From NCBI RefSeq assembly GCF_032884065.1, contig NC_088883.1, positions 22,935,637 to 22,999,636 on the forward strand: a stretch of DNA of 64,000 nucleotides, in the 5' to 3' direction. Origin of the DNA: Artemia franciscana. Lineage: Eukaryota > Arthropoda > Branchiopoda > Anostraca > Artemiidae. The notes under the pieces were generated by a model. The model was not told where the DNA came from, ran no database searches, and saw only the letters and a list, made by a program, of their open reading frames with translations. Positions 9,710 through 21,930 of the stretch are shown here, piece after piece; position 1 is the first letter of the stretch; every line of letters begins with the position of its first letter. The position numbers and the translations under genes were made by a program.

Positions 9710-12435
9710 TCAGAGGAAATATTAAATTTTAAAGCAGTAGAAATCAGCAATAAACAATGGCTGATTGGATCGGATTGAGCCATTGGATTCATTTTGAGTA
9801 ACAAGCGAATGATGACTGTATACAATAGAAAATAGTTGGTATGTCAAAAGTGGGCGGTACACCAAGAAAATTCAAGGGGGGAGTACGTGCTTGATCCAGT
9901 GTGCTCAGTATGGGTTGGACTGGTTGAAAACTCCCCCCAACACCCGAAAAAAATCAACGACTTTTTGTTAATTTTTGCACAATTCAGGTTTGTGCTCTTC
10001 TGGTGAATTTACTTGGCTTTGGCTCTTTCTAGTCTAAATAGACTATTTTTTATTAATTCCCGAAACCGCGTTATCGACTACAAAATTCAGTTTCGCGAGC
10101 TTTGTAGAAAAATATAAAAAAAAAACAAAAGCAGAAACAATAGATAAAGTAAACCACAATCGCATTCATTACTACGAGGGAGATTGCTACCATTATTAAG
10201 TTCATTACCGCAAGTTAGTCTTAGTTTATTAGTTATTAGTTTATAATAAATCAGATATTTTTGAATTACTTATGTTCAAGTTTTATAATTAATTACAGTT
10301 AGTACAATTATTTTAGTTAGTTACATAATCTATCAATAAATTAGATTATGCTTGAATTCCAGTGCAGAGACTCTACACCGTCGATAATGTGCTAGCGAAT
10401 ATGGCGTTATTAAATATTATCCATAGATTATTCGGTCTAAGATGATTAGAGACATTGAAACTTGTTGTTAAAAATAAACACCCCACTGCCATCTGAATAT
10501 TTAAATTGCACACTTGCTAATTCAGCCTAGCAAATCCAAATAGGTTGCACATTGATAAGAGTGTCATCTCTTCCAAATTTGACGGTAGAGCTTTTGCATG
10601 AAAGGTCCTAATCAGTAATAAAAATGAAAAAATTGAAAAAATGTTCAATTGACTTGTTTTTTTAAGAAGAACGCACTAAAGTTAGAATCAACATTTCAGT
10701 GAAACTAGACAAGAACTAAGTGATTTTTTTCTTTTTCTTAAGAGAACGTTCACCGAAAAGGTTTTGTAGAAGTTCTTTGCAAGGACTTGACGTATAAGAT
10801 TTTGTTAGATGTGAATATCATCCTTAGCATCATTTTTCATCTTTTTATGTCATACTTTGCAATAACTCTGACATTTTGAAGGTCACTATTAAGATCCATT
10901 AATCAGATCAATTAAGATCCAGTATAAACTGTGGTTTATGTAAAGGTCTACAGATGGGACGCAATCTCATGGTGCCAATATCGGCCAAAATATGAACTAT
11001 TAAAACCATCATGTTCTGGGAGTCAGTTTGATAGCAAAGATCCCTCAGAGCTTAATAAGGAACAAAGCTTGATAGCAAATCTTTCATTTGATCCATCTAA
11101 AATTATGAAATAGAAGATATTTATAATATAAGATTAAGGATTTGAGTTTGAAAAAATTAGAAATTTTTGGGTTGGTTTACTTTTTCAAGGGTAGTGTCGC
11201 AGTCGCTGTGATGAACAAATATACTAGTAGTAGAACAACTTTTATCATCAAAACAATGATATATCATATTAATAGAACAGCAAAAGCATAGCTTGCGGGG
11301 CTGTGCTATTAGACAACAAACAATCACGAGAAAGTTCATATGAATATTGCCAAAATTGTGAAAAGAGCATTAGTAATACTGATTATGTTATTTATTATAT
11401 AAAATCGATAAAAGCCTGAAAATGGTTTTCTTCACCAGATTTATCTTTAGAGACATAAAAAAATGTTGAAACTTATAAAGTTATCATAGTTTTTGATTTG
11501 AGAACGAAAAGCTTACCGATATTTATCCCCTCCTACCGGTTTTCTAGGCTTGCAAATAATGTCGCCGTGTTTAAAGCTAGTGTGTACCATAAACTCTTGT
11601 TGTGTAGGTCAAAATGTGATTTGATGTATATTCAGCGTTGCTGGTGATCTCACCAGCTGCTCTGTCACTGTTGCATGGAGAGGGCCTTTTATAATTTAAT
11701 GGTCGTTTTCTAGGCTCTTTTTGTTTTTATTTTGTTCTGAGGATGGTCGATTAGGGGTCTTGCCCGAAATATTTGTATATTTATCCTTCCCTTTTTCACT
11801 ACTCCTACCGCTACTAATAACTCACTGCAGCACCAAGCCGTGTGATGCCAACAAACCTTCTCTATCCCAATCTTTCTTTACACCCTTCCAAGAAGTTTTC
11901 ATTCCCTTAAATCTTTCCTTACTAGCTCCTCGCACCTCATTCGGGGACAATCTGCTTTTCGTTCGGGACAACCTTTCTCTCTTTAAAGCCCTTTTTTTCA
12001 CTGTCTGGGAATATCCTCGTTTTTTCCCTCCACAATTTCTTTTTCATTTCTTGATGTTTATATCTGATCTGGAACTGGTAAGGCCATCCGATATAATATT
12101 ATTTTTTTACCTAGTACCCAAGGACTGATTACTGAAAAATGAAAGAAGTTGCTAGCTTATACACTATCATGAATAACAAAAACGAAAAAATTGTCTCTTT
12201 CCCCCCCCCTCTCCTCCAAAAAAACCTTTCTTGAAAGTTCTTAATTGGTTTACCCGGCCATGAAAGGAAACAGTGTGTAATCTCTTGTAATGATGGTAAA
12301 CCGACTGGACTTTGATTGTAAAACTAGTTCTAATAAATGTTGGCTTCAGCTGCCTTTTGTATAACCTAGATGTTGTGGATACAATTTTATAAAGTATTAT
12401 TAAGAAATGCACTAAAATAAGTTTTGTTCTTATAG
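9710..12435 (+). other. Probable intron or upstream region of the RYBP/YAF2-like gene
   Basis: No second RYBP-like exon (zinc finger or linker) was found here, so the stretch is intron or contains unrecognised exons. An open frame at 10931-11113 (+), ending in SFDPSKIMK then a stop, looks mildly protein-like but matches nothing I know. A dispersed-repeat segment at about 11790-12010 is related to the units of the array at 13740-14960. Confidence 0.5.
11790..12010 (+). repeat. Single dispersed copy related to the 150-bp array
   Basis: ACTAATAACTCACTGCAGCACCAAGCC, then AAGAAGTTTTCATTCCCTTAA and GGGGACAATCTGCTTTTCGTT match the last unit and tail of the tandem array at 14800-14975 in order. No coding function; an open frame at 11721-12128 is incidental. 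Confidence 0.65.
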
Positions 12436-12643
12436 AAAGTCAAGAACCCGGCTTAAAAATATCGACAGGAAATCAGCCCAAAGTAAGGAAATAACAGTGA
12501 ATAACGTCACAGTTGTAATAACAGAGTATAAACTTAAAAAGGAAAAGTCGGACACGTCCAGTCGTTCGAGTAGTAGTCGAGCGAATTCCGATGGACCAAG
12601 TGGAGATTTTTCTGATACAAGTAGTGATACTAATGATATTTAG
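12436..12643 (+). CDS. Rybp: RYBP/YAF2-like protein, terminal coding exon
   Basis: A TTGTTCTTATAG acceptor (AG at 12434-12435) is followed by an open frame of 68 codons, phase 1, ending at TAG 12641-12643. It reads SRTRLKNIDRKSAQ then EITVNNVTVVITEYK, which closely follows the conserved C-terminal segment of RYBP and YAF2 (RLKNVDR, then a VTVGNVTVIITDFK-type stretch). A Ser-rich tail (DTSSRSSSSRAN, ending SDTNDI) follows, as in the family. Known role: RYBP/YAF2 are subunits of non-canonical Polycomb repressive complex 1; this segment binds the RING1 C-terminal domain, and a separate RanBP2-type zinc finger binds ubiquitinated H2A. That zinc-finger exon is not visible in the window. Orthology to a single RYBP/YAF2 gene is inferred. 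Confidence 0.85.
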
Positions 12644-13740
12644 TTTTTTTGTATCTTATTTAATTTAATTTATCCTGCCAACAACTATCTGGATAAGTGC
12701 AGTAATTTACCGAGTGATATTGTTCTGGTGCTTAATCTAGATGGGACATTTTGACAACTCTCCATGGATTGTGATTTGATATAAATTATCGATTTATTTA
12801 TGATAAAGTGAACCATAGTGTTAATGCATGTGATCAGTTTAAGTTATGCTAGAATCTAATTAGCTAATTTTTTTTAGGATTTTAATTCCCACATTTTGTT
12901 TAGCCTTTTAATGCTTTAAGGATTTTTTTTTAATTTAAGCTTACTATTTAACGAAGAAGAAGATAAATAAGACCTAGGAGAATCTTGATGTCATTGAATG
13001 TCCTCAAGATGAAAAATATACTGGTCTAAGTCTTGGGGAATTTTATAAGCTTTTCTGGAGTTAGGTTTATAAAACTACCGACTCTAGTACGTAGGCCTAT
13101 AGGTTTTCATGTGTGGTTGTAAACACAAAAAATGTGCGTTTTTAGTTTTTTTTTTTTTTTTATTTCCTTAGGGGTATTCCCTTACGATCATTGCGTAGGG
13201 TTTGAGAGAATTATCATGTTTACATATACCATACAGCGCTGCCAGTGCTTTGAAATAAACTTTCCAGTTTTATGACTAAAATTGTACCACAAAAGATTAA
13301 TTTCTACAATCTGAACAACAGCTAAAACATTTGCCGTAACAAGAACTAAAATTTATATAAATTGAAACTTGAACAAATGTTCAAGTCAGAAAGGACCAAG
13401 TAAAGCCAAAATGCACCGACAAATTTCCAAATCTACCACGGCCTCTAAATCGTACCAAAAACGGTACAAGGTACCGTATTGGCAACGCTGATGACATATG
13501 TTGTCCAGTTGTTGCAATTTTGTATTTTATTGTTGATGTTTGATACTAGACCGGGTTAACAACCATATTGGTTATTCTTACAGGTCCATTACAATTGTAA
13601 ATCTGTGGCAGGATTAGTCTATATCAATTTTGCATTTAAAAAACAAAGGTTAAAAAGTAAGTGAGGATTTCTCTCTGTAAAAAAAAAGAAGCTTATTACG
13701 GTTTCAATTACAACATTACTTCTGCATGAGCGTATAAATT
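12644..13740 (+). other. Probable 3' UTR and downstream region of the RYBP-like gene
   Basis: AT-rich non-coding sequence follows the stop codon. An AATAAA hexamer at about 13252-13257 is a possible polyadenylation signal, but other A-rich sites exist. No other gene is seen. Confidence 0.45.
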
Positions 13741-14960
13741 GAGATTGAGCAAACCTTTACTAACACTATTAACAACTCGCTTAGATAGAAAGCCACATGA
13801 GGTGACCACAGCTGCACACCCTCTCCGTTTACTCCCAAGTTTGTTCGAAGCTTTACTCTTTACACCCTGCTATTCCCAAGCATATGAAGTGAGGTCAAGC
13901 AAAGCTCTACTGCTGGTACTAACAGCTCACTGAGGCAGCAAGTCCTATGTGGTGAACACAGTTGTGTAACCTCGCATTCCACTCCCAGTCCATTCAAGGC
14001 TTTGCTCTTTACTCCCTCCCGTCCCTAAGCATATGAGGTGAGGTCGAGCAAAGCTTTAATACTAGTACTAACAGTTCACTGAGGCAGCAAGTCCTATGTG
14101 GTGAACACAGTTACATAACCTACTCCTCCACGCCCAGTACATTCAAGCCTTTACTCTTTAATCCCTCCTGTTCTCAAGCATATGAAGTGAGGACGAGCAA
14201 AGCTTTACTACTACTACTGACAGTTCACTGAGGCAGTAAGTCCTATGTGGTGAACACAGTTACGCAACCTCCTCCTCCACTCCCAGTAAATTCAAGCCTT
14301 TACTCTTTAGTCCGTCTCGTTCCCAAGCATATGAAGAGAGGTCGAGCAAAGCTTCATTACTACTACTAACAGTTCACTGAGGCAGCCAGTCTTATGTGGT
14401 GAACACAGTTGAGTGACCCCCTCCACTCCCAGTCTATTCAAGTTTTTACTCCCTCCCGTTCCCAAGTATATGAAGTGAGGTTGAGCAAAGCTTTACGACT
14501 ACTACTAACATCTCACTGAGGTAGCAAGTCCTATGTGGTGAACACAGTTGCGTAACCTCCTCCTCCGCTTTCAGTCCATTCAAGTCCTTACTCTTTACTC
14601 CCTCCCGTTCCCAAGCATATGAAGTGGGGTCGAGCAAAGCTTTATTACTACTTCTAACAGTTCACTGAGGGAGCAGATCCTGTGTGTTGAGCATAGTTAC
14701 GTAACCTTCACTCCCAGTCCATTCAAGGATTTACTCTTTACTCCCTCCCGTTCCAAAGCATATGAAGTGAGGTCGAGCAAAGCTTTACTACTACTACTAC
14801 TAATAGCTCACCGAGGCACCAAGCCACATAAGGCCAACACAGCTCGACACGCTGCTCCTCCTCCCCCAATCAATTCAAGGCTGGACTGTTTACCCCCCTT
14901 CGACGAAGTTTCCGTTTCCTTTAATTCCTTTCGTATGACTTCTTCGCATTTGGCGACGAC
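13740..14960 (+). repeat. About 150-bp tandem repeat array, roughly eight units
   Basis: The phrase GAGGTCGAGCAAAGCTTTA or a close variant recurs near 13745, 13890, 14039, 14191, 14338, 14478, 14628 and 14770, about 140-152 bp apart. Each unit continues with ACTACTAACAGTTCACTGAG, a GTCCTATGTGGTGAACACAG box, a C-rich stretch and CCCTCCCGTTCCCAAGCATA. The last unit runs on to GCGACGACCTGCTTTTTGTT and resembles 11790-12010, so the array probably grew from one end of a dispersed element. Trinucleotide ACT runs at unit starts vary in length. Confidence 0.9.
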
Positions 14961-15099
14961 CTGCTTTTTGTTTGGGCCCTGATGGATTATCGAAAACTAC
15001 AATATTTGGTGATTGGTCATTTTTATCCGTAAAACGTGTCCTAGTCATCTTAACCTTTCTGTTATTATAGCCCCAGGACATGGGGTCAAACTACTTTTT

Positions 15100-15350
15100 T
15101 GTACAGCTTACTCTTTGACATATGGCCAGTTAAATAAGAAGGCTATCGAAAACTACCCGTTGACAGTTCCTCGGGAAAATATTTAACAAATCTCTTTCTA
15201 CCTTTCGAAGCATCCAACTCCTTCATACAGTTTATTATTTGATATATGATCAGTCAAGTGAATTTCTAAAGGCATCCTGAGACAATTCCTCTGGAGGACA
15301 TCTAATAAACTTAATTTAGCTTTTTCGAAGCGCCCACGTTTCAAATTCAT
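15100..15350 (+). repeat. Direct repeat pair of about 120 bp
   Basis: Two adjacent diverged copies, roughly 15103-15222 and 15223-15345. Each contains TACAG(C/T)TTA(C/T), a GACATATGGCCAGT or GATATATGATCAGT box, a GACA(G/A)TTCCTC box and TTTCGAAGC. They continue the repeat-rich tract after the 150-bp array. Confidence 0.65.
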
Positions 15351-16357
15351 GCTTAAGTACTTTCATTAGTACTCACGCACAATAGGCAATGTTTAACTGC
15401 TATAAGCACTCAGGGCACAAAAATTGAAAAAAAATATAACATTTTTTGTCAAAATTGAGAAAATGTCACATAGTTTTGTCAGAATTGAAGGAACGTCATT
15501 TTTTTGTCAAAAAAAAAAAAATCAATCTCACTAAGCATCATGAAATATAGCCATACGACCAAGTCCAATATGAGATATTGGCACGCATTTAGTGATTTAT
15601 TTTGGGACAGAGATGGTAGGGGGGACATTTTGTGGTTGCTCAGAAGTGAAAAATAACAAAGCAAGTAAATGAGTAAAATTATAAGAACACTTAATTAAAT
15701 TCATCGAAGAAGTGTTTTTCGAATTCTCCCATTGAAATTCTCCTGTGCATCACTCAAACCAATGCGTCAAAATACATAATAAGAATCGATAGCACAATGC
15801 TCAATAAACATCATTGAAATCACCTAAATAAATTTTATTATGCTCTTTACTCTATTCTGTTTGTGTTGATGTGATTAATTTGCAACTGAAATTGAACGAA
15901 CCTCGAGTTTGCCTACGAATTAATTCAGATAATTTTCTGAATTTTTAGTAAGCGAAGTATTCTTTTTGATGTCTCTCTTCTGTCTTCTTCTCGAAAAAGA
16001 TCTGAGTGTCTCCTCTTTTTCAGTGGGGAGAATACACTGCCTCATTTCCCGATATGGTTTTGTAACCTCATTCTGCAAAATTTCATTTCGAACCATATTA
16101 GTAATGTCTGCTTGGAAGCTACAAAAATCTCTGCTGTTAAAGGCTTTCAATCTTTTAGGAATTTCTCATTTATTGCAAGTGTTTTTTTCTCTTAAATAGT
16201 CCAGATAGTGATATATCCCAACTATTAACCTATTTCTATTCAATCACAATGATAGGGCTTAGGGTTTTGTATTAAAAGTACTATTTCCGTAAAAAACTGT
16301 GTGTATCGAGTATACTAACGTCTCTTGTAAGCGCACAGCCGTTTTTGTAGTAGTCAC
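15350..16357. other. No gene seen; simple repeats and AT-rich sequence
   Basis: At 15420-15515 three short units of the type AAAATTGA(G)AAAATGTC or TTTTGTCA are repeated. A minus-strand open frame at 16150-15920 (MKAFNSRDFCSFQADI...) looks mildly protein-like but lacks a clear splice site or known domain, so I do not call it. Confidence 0.45.
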
Positions 16358-16689
16358 TTTACTGTCCTGGCCGAGTGGGTTGGTGCGCTGGATTCGGGAT
16401 CCTTTGTATGAGAGGACACGGGTTCGAATCCCAGTGTACCCAATTCTTCGGTTTGGGACGGGGGTCAGTGGTGTGACTCTGTAAGCTTAGCCAGAGTCGA
16501 CCCAGCTCTAAATGGGTACCTGGAGAAATCTGGGGAAGGTAATCAGGAAGGGTGTGCGAAAGCACAGGATGGCTGGCCCCCAACCCCCCATTGCACTTCC
16601 TGGCTGAAGGGCCAAGAAACGGAGATCAGCACCACCGGTAAGGACTGTAAAGTCTAATGCCGTATCCTTTACCTTTTTACTTTACTGTC

Positions 16690-16690
<1 letters not shown>
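16358..16690 (+). mobile_element. tRNA-derived SINE, full-length copy
   Basis: The head reads CCTGGCCGAGTGGGTTGGTGC, with the internal Pol III A box TGGCCGAGTGG, and 50-60 bp later the B box GGTTCGAATCC followed by CAGTGTACCCA. This is a tRNA-like module with a longer variable region. The tRNA-unrelated body contains CACTTCCTGGCTGAAG and GAAACGGAGATCAGCA, ending AAAGTCTAATGCCGTATCC. A second copy is at 18506-18735 and a fragment at 49900-49995. It is not a functional tRNA gene because it continues into the shared body and sits in a dispersed family. It would depend on a LINE for mobility. Confidence 0.85.
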
Positions 16691-17352
<662 letters not shown>

Positions 17353-17551
17353 GCAAGAAATGTTTTTAAAAAACTTTTAAGAAGCTTCCAAAAAAGCAAA
17401 ATTAGCTTTAAAAGTTAGAATTTAATCATTTTTTAAATGAATCTATCATCTCACATCATTTGATTTATCAATCCTGGTTGAACTTCGTTGAAGTAAGGAG
17501 GTTAGGGCTGTTTCAAAACATTTCCAAATTCGCATTTTAATGTAAGTTTAT

Positions 17552-17596
<45 letters not shown>

Positions 17597-17597
17597 T
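17552..17597. repeat. (TA)n microsatellite, about 45 bp
   Basis: A second short TA tract with one TGTA interruption, about 200 bp after the first. Confidence 0.95.
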
Positions 17598-17599
17598 TT

Positions 17600-18505
17600 G
17601 GGATGGGGGTTTGTGCTGAAGACCACTGTCTTGAGGAAATTTCTCTGTTGTTTCTAAGTTGTGTTTGTTTGTTATGGAAAGGCGGTGTGGTCTTCGTCGC
17701 TATTTACCCTCTTAATTATGGCCTAAGAAGGAATCAAAGGTCAAATTTCAAAATTCCTCTCTGAAATCTGCATTCGAAAGTTAGTACTACATAAAATTAT
17801 GTACCATTTTCACTTCCACTAAATTTAATTTATTAAATTTAACAACTTATGTCTTCTATGAGCATGTTACAGCGCCACAAAGTTAATTATCCACCTAATG
17901 CAGTGCCGCATTATTGTGACATCCATCAATCATTAGCATCACAGTAATTACACAGCTGGGTGGAGAAAATCGCACGACTACCGTGCCAGCAGCCCAACCG
18001 TAATTTGATGAGTTGAGTTATGCTCAAATTTTAAGCTCATTCTGTACGATTGACCAATCATAGTGAAGAGTTAAGGAATAACTTTATGGAATTAGAAAAG
18101 ATTTGAATGGCATTTTTCAAAATGTTTGATGAATCTGGCAGAATGTGTCTAGCCATTGTGTTAAATAATGGTTAGGACAGTGTTGACTTAGGATTTCAAA
18201 CCAATTTCTTATCAAAAAAACCGCGATATTTAAATCAAGGAAAATGGCAAATCATTTTTAAATCTTGGCTTTTTCCCCAGCAGGAGTAACTTTAAGGAAG
18301 TTTGTATAACTCTCATTTTACTGGATGTAATTTTTCTGAGATAATTACGATTGCTTATCTATCCTCCCATTAGCTGAAATTTGGATTAACCCAAAAGCAA
18401 AATGATGTGGGTTATCCTTATTTATATTTTGGGAAATAATTTGGCACTTGTAGGTCGTCAACCTTTCTTTTGTTTAATGTAATAATTCAAATAGTAGAGA
18501 TAATA
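17600..18505. other. No gene seen
   Basis: AT-rich sequence with no recognised exon, repeat or RNA gene. Confidence 0.5.
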
Positions 18506-18735
18506 ACCAAGTGGTTGGCGTGTTGGACGTGGAAACATGTGTCTGTAAGGGAAGGGTTTCATTCCTGGTGTACATAGAGAAACATGGGGAAGGTAAACAG
18601 AAAGGGCTTGCAAAAGCGGAAGATAGCTTGCCCCCAACCCCGCATCGCACTTCCTGGCTGAAGAGTCATGAAACGGAGATCAGCAACGCCGGTCTGGACG
18701 ACAAAGTCTAATGACGCATCCTTTACTCTGCGCGC
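18506..18735 (+). mobile_element. tRNA-derived SINE, second copy with decayed head
   Basis: The body from ACATGGGGAAGGTAAACAG through CACTTCCTGGCTGAAG, GAAACGGAGATCAGCAACGC and AAAGTCTAATGACGCATCC matches the copy at 16358-16690. The head keeps CAAGTGGTTGGCGTG, but the B box has degraded to GGTTTCATTCC. The conserved AAAGTCTAATG...ATCCTTTACT ending marks the 3' end of the family. Confidence 0.85.
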
Positions 18736-18739
18736 TGCT

Positions 18740-20080
18740 GCGATCTCAAAAGAAAGGACATTCAAGGACACAACAACACATTGAAATTTATTTATTTTAG
18801 AACTATTTATTTATTTATTCGTGTGCTTTTGGATATTCACTAATTTTTTTTTCGTCTAATGTGTACATGAATAGATCGGAAAGTTTTTGCCACGCTTTTA
18901 GTCGCTATATACAGTTGTCTATGTGAGAAGCACGGGTTGTCCAAATCTATTGCAAACACTAGTAACGATTGTCCTTGTTAGTTACAATCATATTTGGAGG
19001 TTCGTAAAGATAAGAACCTCTCTTATTAGTTTAAATAGCGATTGTATTTTAAATTTAAAGGCATCTGAAAAATTAAATAAGGATATCAACTTAACCATTG
19101 GACGTTGTTGTGTGAAAAGTATTCAAAAGATTTAGAGGGCGTTGGGTTGGGGGTACGCTTTAAACCTATGCAAGAGCTCATTAAACAACTTCTGCATTTC
19201 TTGGCGATTGGATGAACAGTCTAGGAATGCATACAAGAGAGACTGACATCTATTCGTTTTTATCTATATAGATTGGCGGTTATGCAAGGGAAGGTACAAA
19301 CGTAAAAGTATAAACTAATTTCCGACACTCAATTTTAGAACGGCTTATAGAGAATAAACCTAACATGCTGAAACGCACTTTGTACTATCGCTTCTTTCCT
19401 TTCCCTTCTCCTCTTCTTTTAAAAAAAGAGATGTGAAAGGAGGGTTTCAGAATTAGGCATTGCTATGGTGGTTTATTTCCTTGTTCGGTTTGTATGTTGA
19501 TTCTTTGTTTGTACGTGAAACGGGCGTTTCTTTGAAATTAGATTTACAGTTTGCTAAAGCTTTCAATAAAGTGTATCCATTACGATATTTTTATATTTAT
19601 TTTGGGGAGTTTTTTCCCTGTCTTGAAATTCCTAATTGCAACCTCTTTGTGGAACACAGTTTCTGATTTAATTTGTTTAGTTCCATTTTTTTGAAGTTAT
19701 TATAAAGAAAGTTCTTAAGTTTATTATAATTAAACGTTAGGTTCAAATCGAAATAAAAAAAAAATGTTGTATTCTATAGTTTTTGGACGAAAACAATATT
19801 TTGTTATGATTTATTATTGTTTTATATTTTTATTTATTTAGATGTCGTATTCTAATTGTATGTATGTCTTTTTATAGTGTAATTGAAACTAATTGCATTT
19901 ACCTTTTTTTTACTTGTCGTAAGTTATGAAAGATGTTTTATTGGAAATCTACAGATTTTGAAAGAATTAAAAGTGGTATAACATACATATTTCTTGTCGT
20001 CTTTTTGTTTGGATTGTTATAAAGATGCTTTCGCATAACCCCATCATTGAAATCGAGTTTCAAGTCCTTCAGCTGGGTAT
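18740..20080. other. No gene seen
   Basis: AT-rich sequence with short open frames (19460-19666, 18923-19135) lacking recognisable domains or splice context. No repeats shared with other parts of the window were noticed. Confidence 0.5.
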
Positions 20081-20081
20081 C

Positions 20082-20526
20082 ACTGCAACTCTGCAGTACA
20101 GCTGTTTAGCTGCAATTCTGCAGTACAGCTCTTCAGCAGCCACTCTGCAGTACAGCTCTTCAGCTGCAACTCTGCAGTACAGCTCTTCAGCTTCAACTCT
20201 GCAGTACAGCTCTTCAGCTGCAACTCTGCAGTACAGCTCTTCAGCTGCAACTCTACAGTACAGCTCTTCAGCTGCAACTCTGCAGTACAGCTCTTCAGCT
20301 GCAACTCTGCAGTACAGCTCTTCAGCTGCAACTCTGCAGTACAGCTCTTTAGCTACAACTCTGCAGTACAGCTCTTCAGCTTCAACTCTGCAGTACAGCT
20401 CTTCAGCTGCAACTCGGCAGTACAGCTCTTCAGCTGCAACTCTGCAGTACAGCTCTTCAGCTGCAACTCTGCAGTACAGCCCTTCAACTGCAACTTTGCA
20501 GTGCAACTATTCAGCTGCAACTCTGA
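20082..20526 (+). repeat. 27-bp minisatellite, about 16 units
   Basis: The unit is CTGCAACTCTGCAGTACAG followed by CTCTTCAG. Variation is low, mostly single substitutions such as GCTTCAACT or ACTCGGCAG. As 27 is a multiple of 3, long open frames exist on both strands: 20025-20594 plus encodes TLQYSSSAA repeats, and 20506-20069 minus encodes ELYCRVAAE repeats. Neither has a non-repeat domain, signal peptide or splice context, so I treat it as a minisatellite rather than a gene. Nearly every unit holds the palindrome CTGCAG. Confidence 0.93.
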
Positions 20527-20599
20527 CTCCTGTATTATCAAGCATAGATCAATTTCTCTGCACCACTACAGGACCAGATTATTTTTATTGTTAAAAAAA

Positions 20600-21740
20600 G
20601 AGAAAAAAAAAAATCTGTTGAGCTCAACTCTATTGCAATATTTGGAACAAATACTTATTTCACCAAGTGTTGATTGGAACATTATAGAGTTTATTTTCGA
20701 GTTACTAAGATGCGAAAGAATAAACTGTAAAAACAGAAGAAACCAAATATAAAATAATAACAAGAAAAAAAGCATGGAAAAGTGATCTATTCACACACAC
20801 AATAACGTATTGTTTATGCAGCAACACTTTGCACATATTGTATTCAAATAATATGTTCAGTTTTCTCCATGGCTTATGGGGACTGCTCATCAATGATCGA
20901 TTGACCTAACAATTCTTTTAGTTACTACTGCTAATTCATGCAAAAATAACACATAGCCTTGGTACTTATTGTTTGGAACTCCTAGACTTTATCCAATATT
21001 TGTTGTTAGGGATCATAGCAGAAAACATTGCAGTGGCGAAAAAAAATTGAAACATGGGGGTTGGGTTGAAAATATTTTACAACGTAGATCAACGAGTAGT
21101 AGGGAGATATGCTTCCGAGAAAGGATCGTTATAATTATCGTGGGTAAACAAGACTTTCGGGAATGGTTTTACGGCTAAAATTAGGTATTGGGATGATATT
21201 TAAAATATCTTGCGTTGTTAGATACACGTTAATTATTATTTAATTTTAGGTCATTGCTACGCAAGGTCTCTTTTTTTAGTTCACAAATAATGCCAATTGC
21301 TAATCGAAATTACTTAAGTTGACTAAACTATAAACAGGTAGGGAGGGAGGGGGGAGCTCATAGTGTTCAAATTTATTTTCTCCATATTTTGACCCGTCAC
21401 CAGTGAAAAACGCATCAGCGTTCTAAAGAGTAATCGGCTCTCGACTTCTTGGTTCTGACCGACAACACTTCCTCAGGAATGGATCAATGTTTTTCGCTCT
21501 CGATGTTAGTTTATAAGAAATTAGACTATCTTAATTAGATATTTTTGGTACCAGTTGCAGCCATAATTTAACTTACGACAGAAACAGAAGCTCTACAATT
21601 AGCGAAAGAAGAAATATGAGATTAGGTCCTAAATTGCAGGGGCCCCACCCCTCCTAACTAGAAAGCGAATGCCGATGAAATTATCCTCAAAAACTTAAAG
21701 GTTATCTCATAGGTGGCATGTACTGTTTATAGCATAATTG
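20600..21740. other. No gene seen
   Basis: AT-rich sequence with short open frames only. Nothing recognised on either strand. Confidence 0.5.
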
Positions 21741-21744
21741 GTAA

Positions 21745-21930
21745 TCATAAAAAGTCTGTGGCCAGAGTTGCCACTCGGCTGAAAAAAAAAATTCAGAGCT
21801 GGTTTCTAAGATAGTCATAACCAACGTCGATTAGTATCATTCAAGAAATTAGCTACTTGTGATGCTTCGTATTGTTTACGACTTTCATTCTTTATTGCCG
21901 TGTCCAAAATTAAAGGTTGTTTCTAACATT
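21745..21930 (+). repeat. Dispersed repeat with GTTGCCACTC(G/A)GCTGAAAAAAA
   Basis: The sequence AATCATAAAAAGTCTGTGG, CCAGAGTTGCCACTCGGCTG, an A-run and GATGCTTCGTATTG...TTTACGACTTTCAT occurs again twice in tandem at 23887-24180. The family function is unknown and no coding capacity is seen. Confidence 0.8.

Noticed and set aside
10931-11113. Plus-strand frame as an upstream exon of the RYBP-like gene
   Set aside because: Its sequence does not resemble the RYBP zinc finger or linker, and the acceptor is ambiguous.
14446-14637. Minus-strand frame within the 150-bp array
   Set aside because: Purely array sequence, not conserved between units.
15920-16150. Minus-strand 76-codon frame as a host exon
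   Set aside because: Peptide composition is plausible, but there is no clear acceptor or donor and no known family.
16365-16441. Functional tRNA gene
   Set aside because: A and B boxes are present, but the sequence continues into a body shared with another dispersed copy, marking a SINE. I could not fold a clean cloverleaf.
20025-20594. 189-codon repeat protein
   Set aside because: The frame exists because the 27-bp unit is a multiple of three. The opposite strand is also open, and no domain or splice context supports a gene.
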